Origin: Selaginella moellendorffii
Taxonomy: Eukaryota; Streptophyta; Lycopodiopsida; Selaginellales; Selaginellaceae
DNA length: 64,000 nt
Assembly: GCF_000143415.4 (NCBI RefSeq)
Contig: NW_003314280.1
Location: forward strand, 2,091,549 to 2,155,548
Direction: 5' to 3'
The notes under the pieces were generated by a model. The model saw nothing but the letters and a program-made list of their open reading frames with translations, searched no databases and was not told where the DNA came from. Positions within the stretch are counted from its first letter, which is position 1, and every line of letters starts with the position of its first letter. Positions 32,153 through 44,090 of the stretch are shown here, piece by piece. A program made the translations under genes and the position numbers.

Positions 32153-32599
32153 AGATAGAAAAACTGTTAAGTTGTTTTTTCTCCTGTTTTACTAATCCAA
32201 TCTTGTCTAGTTCTTCCTGTTCTGTGACAACCAGCCAGCAATCCTCTCTGGTTTGTTTCATCCCCAGGAATGTGTCCTCCAGTTTTCACCGCTTTCTAAG
32301 TTTCAGCAGGCCTTTCCCAATTGCAACAAGCTTCTCCAGATTCTCCGGGCCTGCGCAGCCAGACGTCTACAAAACTTGCAAAGAAAAAACAGGCAAAAGA
32401 GAGAAGCATGGATCGCAGGAAGTTTTGCTCGATCGAAAGAGCAAGGGTTTAGGTCTTATGGAATTCATATTTACGAATATGCGTCTGTTTGAAAAACTCA
32501 TCGCCAGCCGTCCATCTCGGAAATGGACGGCCAGCGCGTGTGCATTGCCACGGCGAAGAGAGAAGAAAGAGCAGAGCCACACACTTCTTTGATGTGAGG
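32153..32599. other. Intergenic region between SLC19 copy 2 and the S1-domain gene
   Basis: No gene recognised. The S1 protein's frame stays open upstream to 32489 with an in-frame ATG there, so part of this may be translated or 5' leader. Confidence 0.4.
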
Positions 32600-34354
32600 A
32601 TGAGCGCTGCTAGGGTTTGCGTTCCAGGTACCGGCGGATGCAGCGGCACTGCCAACATCGCCAGGGGAGGCCGCGGATCAGCGCTGCTGCTGGGCGACGC
32701 CTCTCTTCGGTTCAGGTGGGAGGCTTGGCGCCAGGATTTGAGGGTAGGCCACGGGCGCTCCATCACAGCTGTGGTAGAATGCGTCGCCTCCGATGCGTCG
32801 AGCGTCGAGGTGAAGGATTCCGGAAATGTGGACGTGGAGGAGGCTAAGGAAGATCCGGCAGACGATGCGGAGGCTAAGGATTCGCTCGACAGTGCTGCCG
32901 AGAGCGATGAAGAGAAGGATTCGTCCGAGAAAGAAGGGAAGGGGTCTTCTACTTACTGGCAGAACTTTCAAGCCATTCGTGCTCGGGTAAGGATTTTCTA
33001 TGGTTCTACGCTCATTCTTTTTGACTGATCGATTGTGTTGCAGAGGCTGCAAGACTGGAAAAGAGCTGAGAGCTTCCAAAAGAAAGGAGGGATTTTCCAA
33101 GCTAAGATAGAGTCCTTCAATCAAGGTGGCGTGGTGCTTCGTTTCTACAGTTTACGTGGTTTCTTGCCTTACTCTCAGCTGAGTTTAGCTCGGCTACCCC
33201 GAGGTAAGAGAAGAAGAGCTTCCTTCGTTTTCACTTGGATTTTCCTTGCAGACACGTCCAAGACTGTTATGGATGTGGGGAAAGAACTTATCGGAAAGTC
33301 TGTCCCTGTCTTGGTAAGTCCTTTCGTTTCTGATGCTCGTGACAACTTAAAGCAATTCGCAGGTCATTGAAGCTGACAGAAAAAAGAGAAAGTTGGTGTT
33401 TTCCGAGAGGAAAGCTCTCTGGTCGCAGTTTGGCTCGAAGATTCAGATAGGAAACGTACTGGATGGCCAAGTTACCGGCATAGTTGATTATGGAGCCTTT
33501 GTGGACATTCGCTACGCAGATGGTTTGTTCTCTCGCGTTTCCTTTGGATGTTTGTTCTTACGGTTGGAGGGACAGGAACATACCCTGCGGTGGGCTTGGT
33601 TCATGTGAAGGAAATCTCCTGGGATACTGTAACTAATCCGCGAGACGTACTATCAGTCGGCCAAGACGTGAAAGTAAAAGTGACCGGGATTGACGAGTAA
33701 GTCAAATCGGATCATTTCTCTCAAGCTCGTTTTCCTTTTTATTTCCAGAGAAAGCATGAGGTTAGCGTTGTCTATAAGGCAACTGGAACCTGACCCACTC
33801 ATGGAGACTCTGGATACATTGATGCCAAAGGTAGTGACTTTCAGCACACAGTTTTCCAATTCCTGCAACACTCTAAGCACAGGATTCTTCAACGGAACCT
33901 GGCTCAAGCGACTCAGACGAGCAGCTGTTAAACTCACCTCTACCTGGGATTGACAAGATCTGTGAGGAGCTGGAGAAGGAAAGCGGGTATGTATGCATTT
34001 GAAGTTCTCTCTTCTCACGACCAATATGATCACACGAACAGAGTAACTGCAGTGACTCTGGGTAGGCAAAAGCTCGAGAAGCACGTCGTGTCGCAAGATT
34101 TGGAACTCTGGCTTTCACAGGTAGGAGTATCGCTTAAGTAGCTCGAATCTAAACATCGCAAATTCCATAGGGTCCGGTTGAAGACGGGCATATCACCCTC
34201 TTAGCACGCGCAGGCCGACAGGTTAAACCACACGGAAATCCAAAAGATCTAGCTGACATTCTCATTGCAGGTTCAAGAAGTTCACGTAACAACATCACTG
34301 GGAAGAGATGAAATGAAAGTTGCCGTGAAACGAGTCACGCAAAAGATCCCGTGA
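32600..34354 (+). CDS. Plastid S1-domain RNA-binding protein (SRRP1/RLSB-like)
   Basis: Start taken at 32600 (MSAARVCVPGTGG); an in-frame ATG at 32489 is the alternative. The N-terminus looks like a transit peptide, followed by an acidic Glu/Asp/Ser region. S1 domains follow: GGIFQAKIESFNQGGVVLRF, then LRGFLPYSQLSLARLPR. A second, clearer S1 reads GNVLDGQVTGIVDYGAFVDI, then VGLVHVKEISWDTVTNPRDVL, then VGQDVKVKVTGID. The C-terminal part has ICEELEKESG, HVVSQDLELWLSQ, LLARAGRQ and VQEVHVTT, ending VTQKIP at 34354. S1 proteins of this type in plant chloroplasts bind transcripts and affect RNA stability or translation. Introns are mostly 50-110 nt. Choice between the SRRP1 and RLSB subtypes is not resolved. 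Confidence 0.85.
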
Positions 34355-34398
34355 GTTGTACAAAACGCTTGTACATGAAGCTTTCCGGTTTGAGCTCA

Positions 34399-35199
34399 TC
34401 AGGTACTCCCATCCTCCTCAGGCACGGTATGGTTGCTCGTTATTCTTGTAGCATTCGCGATCGCTTCCTTTCTTCCTTTGCCAGCAGGAAATACAACACA
34501 CCGTGTTGGAATCCTCTTCTTGCCAACACTTCTGAGAATCCGCAACCTCATCAGCCTCATTCTGATCCCAGCCATAGCCAAGCACCTTGTGATCTCCCTC
34601 CGGTTGATCTTCCTGGGAAAAACCACGTATCTCTTTTCGCCAACTCCTGGAGCGTGCCTCAAGTCGACCTCAATCCCGTGCCTCACGTAGCAATTCTCGA
34701 CGACCACCCTCTTCAAACGCCTGTAGCCTTCCGAGTCCATCTTCCCTTCTAGCTCGAGTTGTTCCTCAACGAGCCTCGAGAACAAAAACCCCGGCTTGAG
34801 CCTGACGTGGTTTGGAGCCTCGTCCGAGAAGCCAACCTTGAAGGCCCTGTGCCGGAAGAAGAGCCTGCTTATGGCACAGACTGTGAACTCTCGCCGCCTT
34901 GGCATTCGGCCCATCTCCTCCAGGACGGACACCACTGCCCAAGTTTTCATCCGGCGACAGTCTGGGACTAAGCGGTTCCTGTGCTTTGCCTTTGGCATCT
35001 GTCCCTTCCCTGTCAAGTCGAGGTAGAGATCCTTGAAAGCCCACTCGAGAGCGAGCGGCTTTTCTTCCGGTGGCGGATCTCTTGTGTAGAAGAGGAGAGC
35101 TTGCTTCTTTGGATCGTGCTTGAATGCCAGCGTAAACTTTTGCCGAGCGAAGACCATCAGCTGTGGAAGGGCCTTCGCCCTCGAGTGGAGAAATCCCAT
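34399..35199 (-). CDS. Unknown basic protein, possibly organellar RNA-binding
   Basis: Single open frame of 266 residues from the first ATG (35199, MGFLHSRAKALPQL). The frame continues 7 codons upstream without an ATG. The protein is strongly basic, with segments such as WAFKDLYLDLTGKGQMPKA, LVPDCRRMKTWAVVSVLEEM and RREFTVCAISRLFFRHRAFK, and a repeated RRLKRVVV / RREITRCLAMAG pattern. No cysteine clusters, membrane segments or motif I can name. The length and absence of stops over 800 bp at balanced GC support a real gene. It sits only 59 bp downstream of the EMC5 stop on the same strand and is convergent with the S1 gene (44 bp between stops). The N-terminus might be a mitochondrial presequence (inference). 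Confidence 0.6.
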   Translation of the reverse strand: MGFLHSRAKALPQLMVFARQKFTLAFKHDPKKQALLFYTRDPPPEEKPLALEWAFKDLYLDLTGKGQMPKAKHRNRLVPDCRRMKTWAVVSVLEEMGRMPRRREFTVCAISRLFFRHRAFKVGFSDEAPNHVRLKPGFLFSRLVEEQLELEGKMDSEGYRRLKRVVVENCYVRHGIEVDLRHAPGVGEKRYVVFPRKINRREITRCLAMAGIRMRLMRLRILRSVGKKRIPTRCVVFPAGKGRKEAIANATRITSNHTVPEEDGST

Positions 35200-35258
35200 A
35201 CCAGCTATAAAACCTCGCAAAACGAATGGACAAAAGGTGGCAGTAGTGTTTTACCGAT

Positions 35259-35753
35259 TTAATTTACATCCAGCTTTGGTGGGAAGAGCTTCCCTCGGTG
35301 ATTGAAGATCATGAAGTCAAGGTTTTCCGGAAGCTGCAAGATCCTGCCCAAGAACAAACGTGAGAGGAGAAAAAAAAAACACGAGAAAAGATGGAGACAA
35401 ACCTGTCGTGTTTCGAGTCTGGAAGAATCTCCAGGAATGTGCCAGGAACCGAGAGCGCTGCCCAGAGGCACAGCGCCGAGCTCACCAAAACTTCGACCAA
35501 AATCTGCGAAGGCAGGCGCTTGTGATCACCAAATCGAGGAAAGACAGGAACAAAGCAAAGCACCTGGACTGAAACGCGAGAAAATTCTTCCTCCTTGATC
35601 TTGAGAGCCGCGCGATCTGCAAGTGGATGCGAGATGAAATCTGGAAGATCCAGAGAGGCGCCGCTTACACTGGATCGTGGAATGCGCCGCATGCGCGAGG
35701 AGAAGCACGCCGAGAACGCCGATCGCGAGATCTATCTTCTTGGCGATCCCCAT
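35259..35753 (-). CDS. EMC5: ER membrane protein complex subunit 5 (EMC5/MMGT)
   Basis: Small two-helix membrane protein. Start at 35753: MGIAKKIDLAIGVLGVLLLAH and AAHSTIQ form helix 1. The next exon gives YRAALKIKEEEFSRVSVQ, then ILVEVLVSSALCLWAAL with SVPGTF forms helix 2. The last exon reads LPENLDFMIFNHRGKLFPP and ends KLDVN at 35259. The STIQYR...EEFSR and DFMIFNHRG blocks are EMC5 hallmarks. Introns are short and phases fit. EMC inserts and stabilises membrane proteins at the ER; the protein was also described as a membrane magnesium transporter. Head-to-head with NAF1, with 65 bp between start codons. Confidence 0.93.
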
Positions 35754-35818
35754 ACCCTACAAGAACCCTAAAAGGCTATTCGTGGAATATACCGTTTGGG
35801 AGGTTTTGTCTAGGGTTT
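35754..35818. promoter_or_regulatory. 65-bp bidirectional start region between EMC5 and NAF1
   Basis: Only 65 bp separate the two ATGs, so promoter and leader elements must overlap the genes. It contains a telo-box-like AACCCTAA (35764-35771) and TAGGGTTTA abutting the NAF1 start. Telo-boxes are frequent in plant genes for ribosome and RNP biogenesis. Confidence 0.6.
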
Positions 35819-37936
35819 ATGGCGATGGAGCCTGCCGCCGACGAGCTAGAGCAGCGGTCGATCGAAGGTAAAGATCCCAAGAAAGGGGCGCCAGTGGAGG
35901 AGGATCAGAAGCATTTTCTGGAGATCGAGAATGTGAAGCCGGTGGTAATCGATGAGAATTCGAATCCGATGGTAGTCGATGGGAATCCGAAGCCGGTGGT
36001 AATCGAGCAAGACCAGCCGCCGCAAGATGGTAGCGCCGAGGGTGTGGAATCCTCCAGGCTCACGAGCGTTGACGATGATCGAGAGGAAGGCGAGGTGGAG
36101 GAAGATTTGGCCGAGAAAATCAGAGTAAGTGCTCCTTGTGTCCAGAAAGAAGAGAATGAGAAAGAGGAAGAAGAAGAGGAGGATGAAGGGGATGATCTGG
36201 GAGAGACCATGGAGGACAGTGAGCCTCTTTACAGCGACCATGGAAAAGAGGAGTCTTCCTCTAGTGACGACGACAATGAGGACTGGACGGCTTCTTTCGA
36301 GCAAAACTTTGGAAGCGAAAGCAAAAAAACTCAGAAGGATAGCAGTGATGATGAAGATGACAAGCCTCCGAGAACCAAGAACGAGATTTCGGTATGACAA
36401 TGTGGATTCTACCTCCTCCTTTTCATTCTTTCTTTCATTCTTCTTCTTGCAGAGCTTACCTCCGGTACCAAAAGTAGATGTCCAGCTCCAGCCTTGTCAC
36501 ACTTTAGTTCCAATCGGTACTGTCTCTTCGGTAAACTGCGGCATACTAGGCTTTTCTTTTCTATCTGTAGCTTAAACTCGATGTTCAGATAGTGGAAGCG
36601 ATGATCATCGTAGAAGGTGATGAAAATCATCAGGCACTCGATGAAGGCTCCATTCTCTGGCTGACGGATAGCCGAGCTCCCCTTGGTTTTATTGATGAAG
36701 TCTTTGGCCCCGTGAAGAAGCCCTTCTATGTGGTACGATTCAACGACGTTACAGAGGTTCCCAAAGAAGCACGAGAATCGGCGCGAGTGGCCTTCGTTCC
36801 CGATTTCGCGAGAACAGTCTTGAAGAACGAGAACCTGTTCAAGAAAGGTTACGACGCGTCTGGGGTGGACGACGAAGAGCTTTCGGACGACGAAGTGGAG
36901 TTCTCTGACGATGAGAAAGAAGCAGAGTTTAAGCGCGAGAGAGCTAAAGCAAAGAGGAAAACAAGGGAGGACTCAAGCTGCCAAGCTTTCAAGGAGAAAA
37001 AGCCACCTCGGGCTCGTAATTCCAGCAAGTTTGGCAATGGAGGACCACACAAGGTATCCGCTTCGACATCCAGGCTCTAGCTTACTTTTTCTTACGTGCA
37101 GGGATTCCAATCGCCTCGTGATAGGAAAATGAGAAGTCCCGGCGATGAGCAGGTAATCTAAATACTCAGATTCCATGACAGGAAAACTAACTGTGGTTTG
37201 CAGCGGCTCATACATGAAGCACAGATGAAACGATTCAACGATAAGCGGGTACACAAACATTTCTCGCCTTTTTTTTTCCTTCTGTAAGAAAACTGCTAAC
37301 GTTTTGTGCCAATCAGCAGGATGAAGATATAAGTTTCCAGCAGCTGGCACTCAATCAGAATCGCAGCCACCAGTACGAAGCTGGACAAATTCCTGGCGCA
37401 CGTATGAACAATCCCGTGCTGCTCGCTGATAACCGGGTAACTCACAAATTCTTTCCTTTCCAACTTCTATGTACACTCAAACTTCTTCCTTCTAGCAGAA
37501 CCAGAGCTACCAGTCTGAAAGACAGCAGCAAATCCAAAACTACGAGCACCAAAGTGGATTACTTCCGCCTCAAGTGATGGTGGGATACCATCCTTCGGTC
37601 GCCCCGCCATCATACTGGCCAGGACAACCATACCAGATGCTACCCACGCCTTATCAACACCCCGGCGTTAGCTTGCAGCAGTACGAAGCCGCGGTACCAC
37701 CACCACCACTACCACAACAACAACAGGCTCCAGGTTTCTATCCCACCGGGGGCCAGTGCTTTGGAGGATATCCAAGCCAGCACGTCGGCTATATGCCGGG
37801 GCCGGTTTGCTTTCCGGGGTTTGGATGGATGCCAAATGCCTCGCAAGTGATACCACCAGTCCCGGCAGCTCAGTTTCCACCATTGCAAGGAACAGAGTTC
37901 CTGGAAGATTTCATCCAGGAGGAGCACTCGAGCTAG
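35819..37936 (+). CDS. NAF1: H/ACA snoRNP assembly factor NAF1
   Basis: Start at 35819 (MAMEPAADELEQ). A long acidic Ser/Glu/Asp N-terminus is followed by the Gar1/Naf1 core: LPPVPKVDVQLQPCHTLVPI, GTVSS, IVEAMIIVEGDENHQ, then LDEGSILWLTDSRAPLGFID, EVFGPVKKPFYVVRF. A second acidic region and a Lys-rich segment follow. The Gln/Pro/Tyr-rich C-terminus contains runs of Pro and Gln (about 37690-37730) and ends EEHSS at 37936. NAF1 loads the H/ACA complex on nascent snoRNA and telomerase RNA, and Gar1 later replaces it. Seven or so exons, small introns. A telo-box at the start fits the RNP-biogenesis role. Convergent with the subtilase, with 80 bp between stops. Confidence 0.93.
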
Positions 37937-38016
37937 AATTCCATCGACTGTTTTTTTCTTCCTTCTGGTAAGAGCACCTTGTAGATAATTTATCATTGTA
38001 TCATAGTTGTACAGTT

Positions 38017-40911
<2,895 letters not shown>

Positions 40912-41049
40912 AGATCTCGAGCTATGGCAAAATACCTCTGTTTAGGGGTTTAGACTTCTCGCTAAATTAAAATTTAAAAACGTCTCGCCCCAGGTTTCGA
41001 CCCCTGGACGTCACAGTACTTGGCCAGGACAAAGATGGCAATGGAATAG

Positions 41050-42129
41050 CTAGAAGTGTAGCACGGCTCCCTGGCAGTGGTAAAACGTAAGCAGCAGCGC
41101 TCTATACAACTGCCTGGAGTTCTTCAAATCGGTCACGTCCTCTCCGCCTTTGCTGGTGACGAAGAACGCATCGTTTCTAAACAACACGGCGGACGAAGAA
41201 TTGGAGCCGAGATCCAAGCTTGACAACGACGATGGCGACGAGGCAGCGAACGGGAGAAAGTAGCGCGACACGATCCCGACCTCCTTCCAACCGTGTTCTT
41301 TGTCATCGTCAAGCCTCCCCACGTACCCAGCCTGATTGATCACGTATAAGTGATCGCCAGTCGCCACGAACTCGCCCTCGCGGAGATTTCCCTCCAAACT
41401 TCTCTCGAGTTTCCACCGCCCGGTGTCGCTGCTGCTGCTGCTGCTGCCACTACTCCTGGGATCGAAAACGAGCACCCTCCTGTTCCTGCCGGCCCGCCCC
41501 TTGACGTAAAGTTTGCTCTGGAACACCGCGAAGCTCTCGATGTGGTTGAAGCCAAACGGCATCGATTCCAGCAGCGTCCACTTGTCCAGCTCGCTGTCGT
41601 AGGCCTCTGTACTTTGCTCGTTGTCGCAACCACCGGCAACGTACAAGGTCCCCTCGATGAAACCGCACGCAAAGTAGGACCTTGCGATCTTCATCCTGGA
41701 TCCGGTCGTCCATCTGCTCGTCGCCGCGTCGAAAATGGTCACTTCCGAGTGGTTTTGAAACTCTATCCCATCGTGACTGGCCGACGATCCCCCGAGGACG
41801 AACAGGCGGTGACCCTGGCTCGCACAGCCGACTCCCATCAGGTCCAAGTGTTTCTCTGCTTCCATCGGGCCTTTGATCCTGTGGCTGGCGGCCGAGTTGA
41901 AATCATAAGCGAGGAGCCGGGCGGACTTGTGCAAGCGGGAGTTCCTTGGTACAACGAGGACCAGCCAGTCGTCCACGAGGAGGTGCCTCTGGCGCAGGAG
42001 ATAAAACTGCTTGCTGCTCACGAGCTCGTTCCAAGCCTTGGAAACGCATCGGATCCTGAGAAGGGAGAACTTTGGCAGCCGAATCAAGCACTGGAGCGCT
42101 ATGTCATCTGGGAGACCGGGTATCACCAT
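41050..42129 (-). CDS. F-box/kelch-repeat protein
   Basis: Intronless, 359 residues from ATG at 42129 (MVIPGLPDDIALQCLIRLPK). The F-box occupies about residues 4-45 (LPDDIALQCLIRLPKFSLLR, VSKAWNELVSSKQF). Kelch-type segments follow, with GHRLFVLGGSS, ATSRWTTGSRMKIAR, EGTLYVAGGCDNE and YDSELDKWTLLESMP. A Ser-rich patch (SSGSSSSSS) interrupts the later repeats. Such proteins join SKP1-cullin-F-box ubiquitin ligases, with the kelch propeller selecting substrate; in plants some control phenylpropanoid enzymes or light signalling. The target here is unknown. Its start lies 301 bp from the FTA stop. Confidence 0.92.
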   Translation of the reverse strand: MVIPGLPDDIALQCLIRLPKFSLLRIRCVSKAWNELVSSKQFYLLRQRHLLVDDWLVLVVPRNSRLHKSARLLAYDFNSAASHRIKGPMEAEKHLDLMGVGCASQGHRLFVLGGSSASHDGIEFQNHSEVTIFDAATSRWTTGSRMKIARSYFACGFIEGTLYVAGGCDNEQSTEAYDSELDKWTLLESMPFGFNHIESFAVFQSKLYVKGRAGRNRRVLVFDPRSSGSSSSSSDTGRWKLERSLEGNLREGEFVATGDHLYVINQAGYVGRLDDDKEHGWKEVGIVSRYFLPFAASSPSSLSSLDLGSNSSSAVLFRNDAFFVTSKGGEDVTDLKNSRQLYRALLLTFYHCQGAVLHF

Positions 42130-42430
42130 GCTGTGCAAAAATGAATCATCTGCTGCCTGCCGTGAGATGAGAGGAGTGAATCTTGCTCTTCCTAACTTGC
42201 AACTTCGGAAAAGAAGAAATTTGTACCTGTCAGTCTACCTGAATTTGCTCGTCAGTGACTGGTTGGTGCAATTGCGCGTCCAGAGCCAAGGACAGCAACG
42301 GGTGGAGCTACGAAGGTCACGTTACTAGGAAGGAGCGTTGACAAACTCACTGGAACAAAAAAGTTTAGCGAAAGAAAGTTCGACGAGAAGAAAAGAGTAA
42401 AGAGAGAAAAAAGAAAGCTAAAAGCTCTTT
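42130..42430. other. Intergenic gap between F-box gene and FTA stop
   Basis: Promoter/leader space of the minus-strand F-box gene and 3' end of FTA. An A-rich purine tract (about 42360-42415) is the only visible feature. Confidence 0.4.
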
Positions 42431-43643
42431 TCAACTGTTTGCCTTCTTGAGCAGAGACTTCCTCCAGGCCCAGTAGTTCCGGCGCATCGAATCTGCCACT
42501 TCCAGGCGCTCACAGACTTGTCTCGCAAGTTGCTCTGGCGACAATCCCTCCGAGGGGAAGTCCAGCAGCCTGCAATCGTCAGCTGTGGGCCGATAACCAC
42601 GGCATAGCAGGTCCAGGAGAAAGTTGAGCGCGTGGACAGAGATCTTGTCCTTGGCAAGCTCTTCGATGCAGACACGGATGACCTCCGGACTTCTCACAAG
42701 AGCGCTCTTGTCGTCCTTAAACAAGCCCCCCAAGTATCTCCATGCACTTTCATTGTCCGGGGCGAACCTGATCGCGTCGCAGCAAAACTTGAGCTCGGAA
42801 TCTTTGGCAGCAACGAGACCACCTATCGCAGGACTGTTGGTGATCACAAAGAAGCGCTGTAGGGAGCACAAGGGAAACACCATAAGGGACAAGCATTGTT
42901 GTCTAGGATATATACCTGGTTCCACACAGAGTTGTTGTACACATCTTCCTGAAGCATCTGGACGAGAAACTCGAGCTCTTTCTCCCAACCTCCAAGTTTT
43001 TCCAGAACCCACTGCACATTCATACCATAAATGAATGAGAACGACTGAATCAGTATAGTACTTCTTTACCTGTCTGTGTGACCAGGCGTGATAATTCTTG
43101 CCATCTTCGCTGAGAATATTGGCCGTGAATTCCAACTCAGCGTTCATACAAGCCGGTCCGCGCTTTTCAGCTAGCCATCGCCGGTGATGCCTGCGTGATA
43201 AAAGAAGAGAAAAGGTTCGGTTAGTGCTTTTAGACGAACCAAACACATACCAGATTTGATAGTTTTTAGCATTGTCCTCTGCCATATTCTCGATGAAGTC
43301 CATTTCTTTATCCAAATCTCCTTCGATAGATTCAAGAACTAGCCTCCGAAAATGCCAAACCTGGAGAAGAAAGATCAGATCCAAGAAAATACAAGAAGGG
43401 CCTTACCGTGTAGTTCCCAGGATTCAAGGCAATGACTTCTCCAGTGAGATTCAGTGCTCGTGCCGAGCGCTCGTCTCTGGCAACCACAGCTCGAAAGTAA
43501 TCCATGACTTCCCGGAACTGGCTTGTGTAAGCGATTGGCACAACAGGATTTGGACCATCGTCCTGAGGAATAGGCTCTACATCCTTCCACTCTTCACGCT
43601 CCCTGAGCGGGATCCACACTTCCTCGTCGTCGTCACTACTCAT
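42431..43643 (-). CDS. FTA: Protein farnesyltransferase / geranylgeranyltransferase-I alpha subunit
   Basis: Start at 43643: [19 protein letters not shown]. Prenyltransferase alpha repeats, each with W-x2-R-type cores, follow in order: [79 protein letters not shown]. The C-terminal segment ends [17 protein letters not shown] at 42431. At least five exons. The alpha subunit pairs with either FTB or GGTI-beta to prenylate CaaX proteins in the cytosol; in plants it affects ABA signalling and meristem size. All expected repeats are present, so the gene appears intact. Confidence 0.94.
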
Positions 43644-43732
43644 TTGGAGCTGGAATCCATCCACCACCAACACCCAAGTCAGGCACACCCAAGCTCTCCC
43701 TCAGGAAAACTTACGTGAGTTTTACGTAGTTT

Positions 43733-44037
43733 TCACGAAATGTGCTTGGGCTGTGAGCGTGGCGCGGCGAATTTCCAAGCATCCGCGTCCAGGAGCTTCT
43801 CCTCCTTGCGAAGAGACTGGAGAAGATCCTCGAGAAGCGCTGAGTCCACACAGTGCGATGCTCTCAACGCGATATTTCCAGAAATCCAAAGACAACCCCA
43901 CCTCTCTCGGTCTCGGCCTTGCGATCCTCCTTGAGCGTCAGCTCCTCGGCAAATCGCTCGAACAGAGAATCCTCCACCACTGCCGCCGCGGAGGAAGACG
44001 AAGCTCGCGCAGGCGATCCGGTCACGCCGCTCTGCAT
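43733..44037 (-). CDS. Small conserved-looking acidic protein
   Basis: Start at 44037 (MQSGVTGSPARASSSS). Exon 1 continues EDSLFERFAEELTLKEDRKA. A 41-nt GT...AG intron restores the frame to ASHCVDSALLEDLLQSLRKE, then EKLLDADAWKFAAPRSQPKH and a stop at 43733. The product is about 87 residues: a Ser/Ala-rich N-terminus and helical, charged segments. I recognise no family, although the C-terminal EEKLLDADAWKF block looks like a conserved plant motif. Without splicing, exon 1 runs through the intron to a stop within it. Divergent with the PPR gene at 44091, with 53 bp between ATGs, and 89 bp upstream of the FTA start on the same strand. Confidence 0.6.
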
Positions 44038-44090
44038 CGCTCCATCCAAAAACCCTAGCCCTCCCTCTATTTGAAATATCAAAGCAATGA
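44038..44090. promoter_or_regulatory. 53-bp divergent start region with telo-box-like motif
   Basis: Separates the ATG of the small acidic gene (minus) from the ATG of a PPR (plus). It contains AACCCTAG (about 44051-44058) and an AT-rich TTTGAAATAT. The 5' leaders of the two genes probably overlap. Confidence 0.5.

Noticed and set aside
31555-32592. 345-codon plus-strand frame
   Set aside because: Out-of-frame shadow of the SLC19 exons; it crosses introns and has no family match.
40981-41033. tRNA-like T-arm (CCAGGGGTCGAAACCTGG) with a TTTTT downstream on the minus strand
   Set aside because: The loop is 8 nt, the possible A-box is only about 11 bp away, and no acceptor or anticodon stem can be drawn. 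At most a tRNA or SINE relic.
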